A DNA stretch of 64,000 bases from CADEER01 sp965216585 (lineage in GTDB: Bacteria > Desulfobacterota > Binatia > HRBIN30 > CADEER01). The notes beneath the pieces are model-generated. The model was not told the DNA's origin, searched no databases, and worked only from the letters and a program-made list of their open reading frames with translations. Positions 60,629-64,000 of this stretch are shown in pieces (the stretch's first letter is position 1; each line of letters starts with the position of its first letter). The DNA is taken from positions 2,542,001-2,606,000 of the forward strand of contig CBDCGC010000003.1 of assembly GCA_965216585.1 (NCBI GenBank). Reading direction: 5' to 3'. The position numbers and the translations under genes are program-made.

Positions 60629-61549
60629 TCAGCCCACCAGACGGGCCTGCGGCAATCGCAAGTCATCGCCGGCGTCGTTGATCTCGATCCGTACACGCTT
60701 GCCGATCGCAACGGCCTCCGCCTGATCCGACGCGACATCGACGACGAGGCGAGGACCTTCGTCGAGCTCGACCAGGGCGACCGGGTGCCCGGCGGGAAAG
60801 GGCGGAATCTCGGGGTGGTAGTGGCGCACATAGCTGTATACCGTGCCGCCGCCGGACGCCTCGAGCGTCTCCCACGCCAGTGATTGACACGACGGGCACA
60901 TCGGTCCGGGCGGGTGGCGCAACTCGCCGCACTCCGCACACTTCTGCAGAAGCAACTTGCCGGCTGCAATCCCTTGCCAAAAAAACTCCGTATCGCGCGT
61001 CACGGCCGGTCGCGGCCGCGGCGTTTTCGATGCGTCGGCTTCGGCCTCTCGGTTTGCCGGTTTGAAGAACAACATCCGAAAGCGCATCGTGCCGACGATT
61101 TCTCGGTTGGCATCGCGGAAGGTCCAGAGCTGAGAGACGAAGTGGCCTTCGCCGAGAGCCGTTTTCTTCAGCTCCGACACACTCTCCAGCGCGTGAGTGG
61201 AGGTGACGCGATCACCCGGTTGCAGGTAGCGCACGTACTCTTGATCGCAGTTGGTCGCAACGACACCGGCGAAGCCCGCCGCGTAGAAGATCTGCGTCAT
61301 GTCGCCACCGGGCGGCTCGTCCGTCGGTCGCAAACCGGGCATCGTCCACGCCTGCAGCATCGTCGGTGGTGCGACGACGTCGCCAAAGCCCTCGTCACGC
61401 GCAATCCCGGCGTCGAGGTAGAGCGGATTGCGATCGCCCATAGCGTCGCACCAGTGGTGGATCATCGCCTCCGAGATCGGATAGTGCGAGACCCAGACCG
61501 GGCTCGGCACTCCGATCAATGCCTGCAGGCGTTGAAAGTAGTCGGCCAT
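60629..61549 (-). CDS. MaoC-like plus DUF35 protein, ChsH2-like
   Basis: 306 residues. The N-terminal MaoC-type domain (~1-165: ISEAMIHHWCDAMGDRNPLY, VVAPPTMLQAWTMPG) is followed by a DUF35 OB-fold with a rubredoxin-like zinc site, KCAECGELRHPPGPMCPSC. This two-domain design is the hallmark of ChsH2, whose DUF35 part binds and activates the Ltp2 aldolase. E. coli-type MaoC proteins lack DUF35. Length matches ChsH2 (~311). Confidence 0.87.
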   Translation of the reverse strand: MADYFQRLQALIGVPSPVWVSHYPISEAMIHHWCDAMGDRNPLYLDAGIARDEGFGDVVAPPTMLQAWTMPGLRPTDEPPGGDMTQIFYAAGFAGVVATNCDQEYVRYLQPGDRVTSTHALESVSELKKTALGEGHFVSQLWTFRDANREIVGTMRFRMLFFKPANREAEADASKTPRPRPAVTRDTEFFWQGIAAGKLLLQKCAECGELRHPPGPMCPSCQSLAWETLEASGGGTVYSYVRHYHPEIPPFPAGHPVALVELDEGPRLVVDVASDQAEAVAIGKRVRIEINDAGDDLRLPQARLVG

Positions 61550-61560
61550 TGCAAGTGCAG

Positions 61561-62736
61561 CTAACGCGGTACCCGCGGCATTCCCAAACCAGTCATTGAA
61601 ATGATCTCGCGCTGGATCTCGTTGACCCCACCGCCAAAAGTGTTGATCTGAAACTGCCGGTAGCCAAACTCGAGGGCGCCCTTCAGAACTGCGCCAGGCG
61701 AATCGGCGCGGACGATACCGGGCAAGCCGACGACGTCGAGCAACAGGCGATAGATCTCGATTGCCGACTCGGTGCCAAAGACCTTCACCGTCGAGGCGTT
61801 GGCCGGGTTGACGCTTCCCTGCTCCATCTCCCAGGCGACGCGCCAGTTCATGACCTTGATGGCCTCGTAGAGCGCAGTCGCCTCGGCAAGCGCCATGTTG
61901 GCAAACGGCTGCTCGATCAGCGGCCGGCCGTCGTCACCGATCGTCTCGGCCGCCCACCGCGCTGTTTGGTCGATGTGCATGCCGGTTACACCAGCCATCG
62001 CGGACAAGCCAATGCGCTCGTGATTGAGCTGGGTCGTGATCAGCTTCCAGCCGCCGTTGACGTCGCCGACGACCCAATGCGCGGGAGCCCGCGCGTCGTT
62101 GTAGTGCGTCACGCAAGTGGTGTTGCCCGCCACCGTGTGGATCGGCCCCCACTCGAACCCCGGCTGATCCGTCGGCACCATGATGATCGAGATGCCCTCG
62201 TGCTTCGGCGCTTCGCTATCCGTGCGACAAGCCAACCAGATGTAGTCTGCGTCGTTGGCGCCACTGGTGAACACCTTCTGGCCGTTGATCACCCACTCGT
62301 CGCCATCGCGCACCGCTGCCGTCTTCAAGGATGCGAGATCCGTCCCCGACTCCGGCTCGGTGTAGCCGATGGCAAAGTGACACTCGCCGGCGAGGATGCG
62401 CGGAACGAAAGTAGAGCGTTGCTCCTCCGTGCCGAGGACCTGCAACGTCGGCGCCACCGTGCTCAGCGTCACAAAGGGATACGGCGCTCCGGCTCGGCGC
62501 AACTCGTCGAAGAAAATCAGTTGCTCGCAGGCGCCGAAGCCGCGACCGCCGAGCTCTTTCGGAAATCCGACGCCGAGCCATCCGTCGGCGCCCATCTGCC
62601 GGATGGTTTCGCGGTAGACATCCCCGCCCTCGAAAGCACTGCCACAGCGCTGGCGTGCCGGTGTCATCAGCTCGCCGAAATACGCTCGCAGCTCGTCGCG
62701 CAAGAGCACCTGATCTTGTGAATAGTCGACGTACAC
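61561..62736 (-). CDS. Acyl-CoA dehydrogenase (FadE29/ChsE2-like position)
   Basis: 391 residues, beginning MYVDYSQDQVLLRDELRAYF. Contains GVGFPKELGGRGFGACEQLI, FAIGYTEPESGTDLASLKT (FAD/acyl binding) and LNHERIGLSAMAGV. FadE29 is 387 residues. First gene of the operon, 11 bp upstream of the ChsH2-like gene. Upstream 62737-62981 is shared with the divergent sulfatase and shows no KstR- or KstR2-type palindrome. Confidence 0.88.
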   Translation of the reverse strand: MYVDYSQDQVLLRDELRAYFGELMTPARQRCGSAFEGGDVYRETIRQMGADGWLGVGFPKELGGRGFGACEQLIFFDELRRAGAPYPFVTLSTVAPTLQVLGTEEQRSTFVPRILAGECHFAIGYTEPESGTDLASLKTAAVRDGDEWVINGQKVFTSGANDADYIWLACRTDSEAPKHEGISIIMVPTDQPGFEWGPIHTVAGNTTCVTHYNDARAPAHWVVGDVNGGWKLITTQLNHERIGLSAMAGVTGMHIDQTARWAAETIGDDGRPLIEQPFANMALAEATALYEAIKVMNWRVAWEMEQGSVNPANASTVKVFGTESAIEIYRLLLDVVGLPGIVRADSPGAVLKGALEFGYRQFQINTFGGGVNEIQREIISMTGLGMPRVPR

Positions 62737-62925
62737 GATTGCGGCCGAGACGGAAGGGACGCAAGACGCGGCACCTGTGAGCGGGCGCGCCTTCCCTCTC
62801 CCGACTCAAGAGCTCAACGCTATCTCGATCGGACCAGGGCCGCCAGAAGGGGCCGATCCCTCCCCTCATCGGACCGCGTCGATTCTAAGATTTTTGCTGC
62901 GTCTCTCGGATACTTGCAAATTTTC

Positions 62926-62955
62926 TTGACAGCGGTGCAAGCACCTGCGTATCGA
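62926..62955 (+). promoter_or_regulatory. Candidate promoter of the sulfatase gene with internal palindrome
   Basis: TTGACA (62926-62931), 18-bp spacer, TATCGA (62950-62955, weak). Within the spacer GGTGC (62934-62938) and GCACC (62941-62945) form a perfect inverted repeat around AA, a possible operator. The ATG is 27 bp downstream. Confidence 0.35.
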
Positions 62956-62981
62956 CTCAGATAGTCGGGACATTCTGACGG

Positions 62982-64000
62982 ATGACGATTCACCTCCGCT
63001 TTCTCTGGTTGCTACTGATCGCGTCCGGGCTACAGGCGGCACAGCCCGAGCGACCCAACATCGTCCTCGTCATCGGGGACGACCACGGTTGGCCGTATTA
63101 CAGCTTCATGGAGAGCCCCCAGACGTTTGCGACAAACGCCGGCGCCATGTCAGCCCAGGAGCTGTCACCGACACCGAATCTTCAGGCGCTGGCCGCCGCG
63201 GGTGTTACGTTTACCCGCGGATACTCCACCGCCTCCGTTTGTCTCCCCGCCCTGCGTACCCTGCTATCCGCGTCCGGGCTGCATACGAACCAGTGGAACG
63301 AACAGCACGATCGGCTCACAGCTCTTACCGGCTCACGGCCGTATCGCTGGGGAACCGAATCGCGCTTTTTCAGAACCCTTCCACGCGAGCTAGGACGTCA
63401 CGGGTACGCGTCATGGGAGGGCGGCAAGCACTGGGCCGGGAGCTTCGAAGACGGCGGATTCACGCATGGACTGGCACTGGTTGCACAACCACTCTTCAAC
63501 AGAGACCCGGAACTGGGTGGTCAACTTTTCGGCCGCGAGGATTGGAGCACGGCAACCTGCGGATCGACCGGGGGTCTCGCGCAACCGTGTCCGGCGCTCG
63601 ACCCACTGCGTGACTTCCTCGACGAGAACGGCACAGCGCCTTTCTTCGTATGGTTTGCCCCCCTACTCCCTCACCAACCCTACGACGCACCAACAGAGTA
63701 CAAGCAACCGTATTGGGATTTGGGCCTCTCTGCCGTAGCCGCGGGGCACTTTGCCAACATCCGCTGGTTCGACGAGCTCTTGGGCGAATTGATCGGCGAG
63801 TTGGACCGACGCGGCCTGCGTGAAAACACCCTGATCATCTACGTGTCGGACAACGGCTGGGGAGTCGACCTGCAAAACTTTCCCGGCAACGGCAAAGGAA
63901 AGGGAACCCCCTACGATCTGGGTACGCGCACGCCGATCATCTTTGCCGGGCTTCCGGGGATCATCCCCGCGGTCTACGATGATCTCGTTTCGATCAGCGA
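62982..64000 (+). CDS. Sulfatase (arylsulfatase family), 3' truncated
   Basis: At least 339 residues, running off the right edge. Signal peptide (~1-20, FLWLLLIASGLQA), then the metal motif IVLVIGDDHGW. The activation site reads SVCLPALRTLLS: Cys is present for formylglycine conversion, but the usual C-x-P-x-R has Leu at the Arg position and Arg one residue later. Downstream, FFVWFAPLLPHQPYDAP and IIYVSDNGWGVDL give the conserved His/Lys and Asp-Asn metal sites. Hydrolyses sulfate esters in the periplasm; substrate unknown. Divergent from the igr-like operon. Confidence 0.88.
   Translation, partial: MTIHLRFLWLLLIASGLQAAQPERPNIVLVIGDDHGWPYYSFMESPQTFATNAGAMSAQELSPTPNLQALAAAGVTFTRGYSTASVCLPALRTLLSASGLHTNQWNEQHDRLTALTGSRPYRWGTESRFFRTLPRELGRHGYASWEGGKHWAGSFEDGGFTHGLALVAQPLFNRDPELGGQLFGREDWSTATCGSTGGLAQPCPALDPLRDFLDENGTAPFFVWFAPLLPHQPYDAPTEYKQPYWDLGLSAVAAGHFANIRWFDELLGELIGELDRRGLRENTLIIYVSDNGWGVDLQNFPGNGKGKGTPYDLGTRTPIIFAGLPGIIPAVYDDLVSIS

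Noticed and set aside
1..64000. CRISPR array, tRNA/rRNA genes, complete insertion sequences or prophage
   Set aside because: No regularly spaced repeats, no cloverleaf with CCA-type ends, and no transposase or phage structural genes were found.

Overview
The window is GC-rich (roughly 63-65 % by eye), densely coding DNA from a bacterial chromosome. About 57 protein genes and one gene relic can be supported. No rRNA, tRNA, CRISPR array or transposase gene is visible. Several features point to an uncultured, deltaproteobacteria-like lineage of soil or water, possibly Binatota-like: secreted proteins with Thr-Pro linkers and Cys-flanked dockerin-like EF-hand pairs, an LLM-type flavin oxidoreductase, a Cys-type CcmE, a pgpA-cinA-recA cluster and a steroid side-chain-type acyl-CoA operon. 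The lineage is an inference; no marker gene settles it.

Layout. 1-11.6 kb: the end of a tandem (double-length) UvrA, a MarR regulator divergent from Lon protease, an epoxide hydrolase and a zinc alcohol dehydrogenase, pabB-pabC for p-aminobenzoate, and an HtrA-like protein that has lost its whole catalytic triad. 11.6-12.0 kb is a repeat-rich spacer. 12.0-19.97 kb (all minus strand): an operon of galE, an HCCA-isomerase-like protein, an EthD-like protein and an ATP-grasp-like protein; then a PilU-like ATPase, recA, cinA, pgpA and a small coiled-coil protein. 20.2-23.2 kb: an MmgE/PrpD protein, a DUF4124 protein, an SDR lacking its active-site residues and a HIT-like zinc protein. 23.2-26.7 kb: cytochrome c maturation genes (CcmI-like, ccmH, ccmF, ccmE) plus yacG. 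26.8-29.6 kb: an exosortase with its partner membrane protein, a zinc-ribbon protein and a PA0069-type radical SAM protein. 29.7-37.0 kb: three parallel beta-helix modules in two lipoproteins, glpD, and an Asp-box propeller protein with a dockerin-like tail. 37.0-39.0 kb: a structured palindrome cluster, a Fic protein and the fused remains of a restriction-modification system. 39.1-46.4 kb: another dockerin-like secreted protein, then a peptide ABC transporter (yejA, yejB and a natural yejE-yejF fusion). 46.5-50 kb: an LLM oxidoreductase, a thioesterase and a small island of unknown genes. 50-55.5 kb: a translationally coupled operon of an SMP-30-like protein, a ceramidase-like lipoprotein, two HEAT proteins and an M20 amidohydrolase. 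55.6-57.9 kb: an AAA_14/DUF4143 ATPase with a palindromic control region and a DUF4349 lipoprotein. 57.9-62.7 kb: a five-gene operon matching the mycobacterial igr steroid side-chain set. 63-64 kb: a sulfatase cut by the window edge.

Most notable for follow-up: the igr-like operon, the catalytically blank HtrA homologue, the R-M relic with surviving Fic and an adjacent three-stem palindrome, the YejE-YejF fusion, a roughly 110-bp dispersed intergenic repeat, and a two-gene membrane pair of unknown function.
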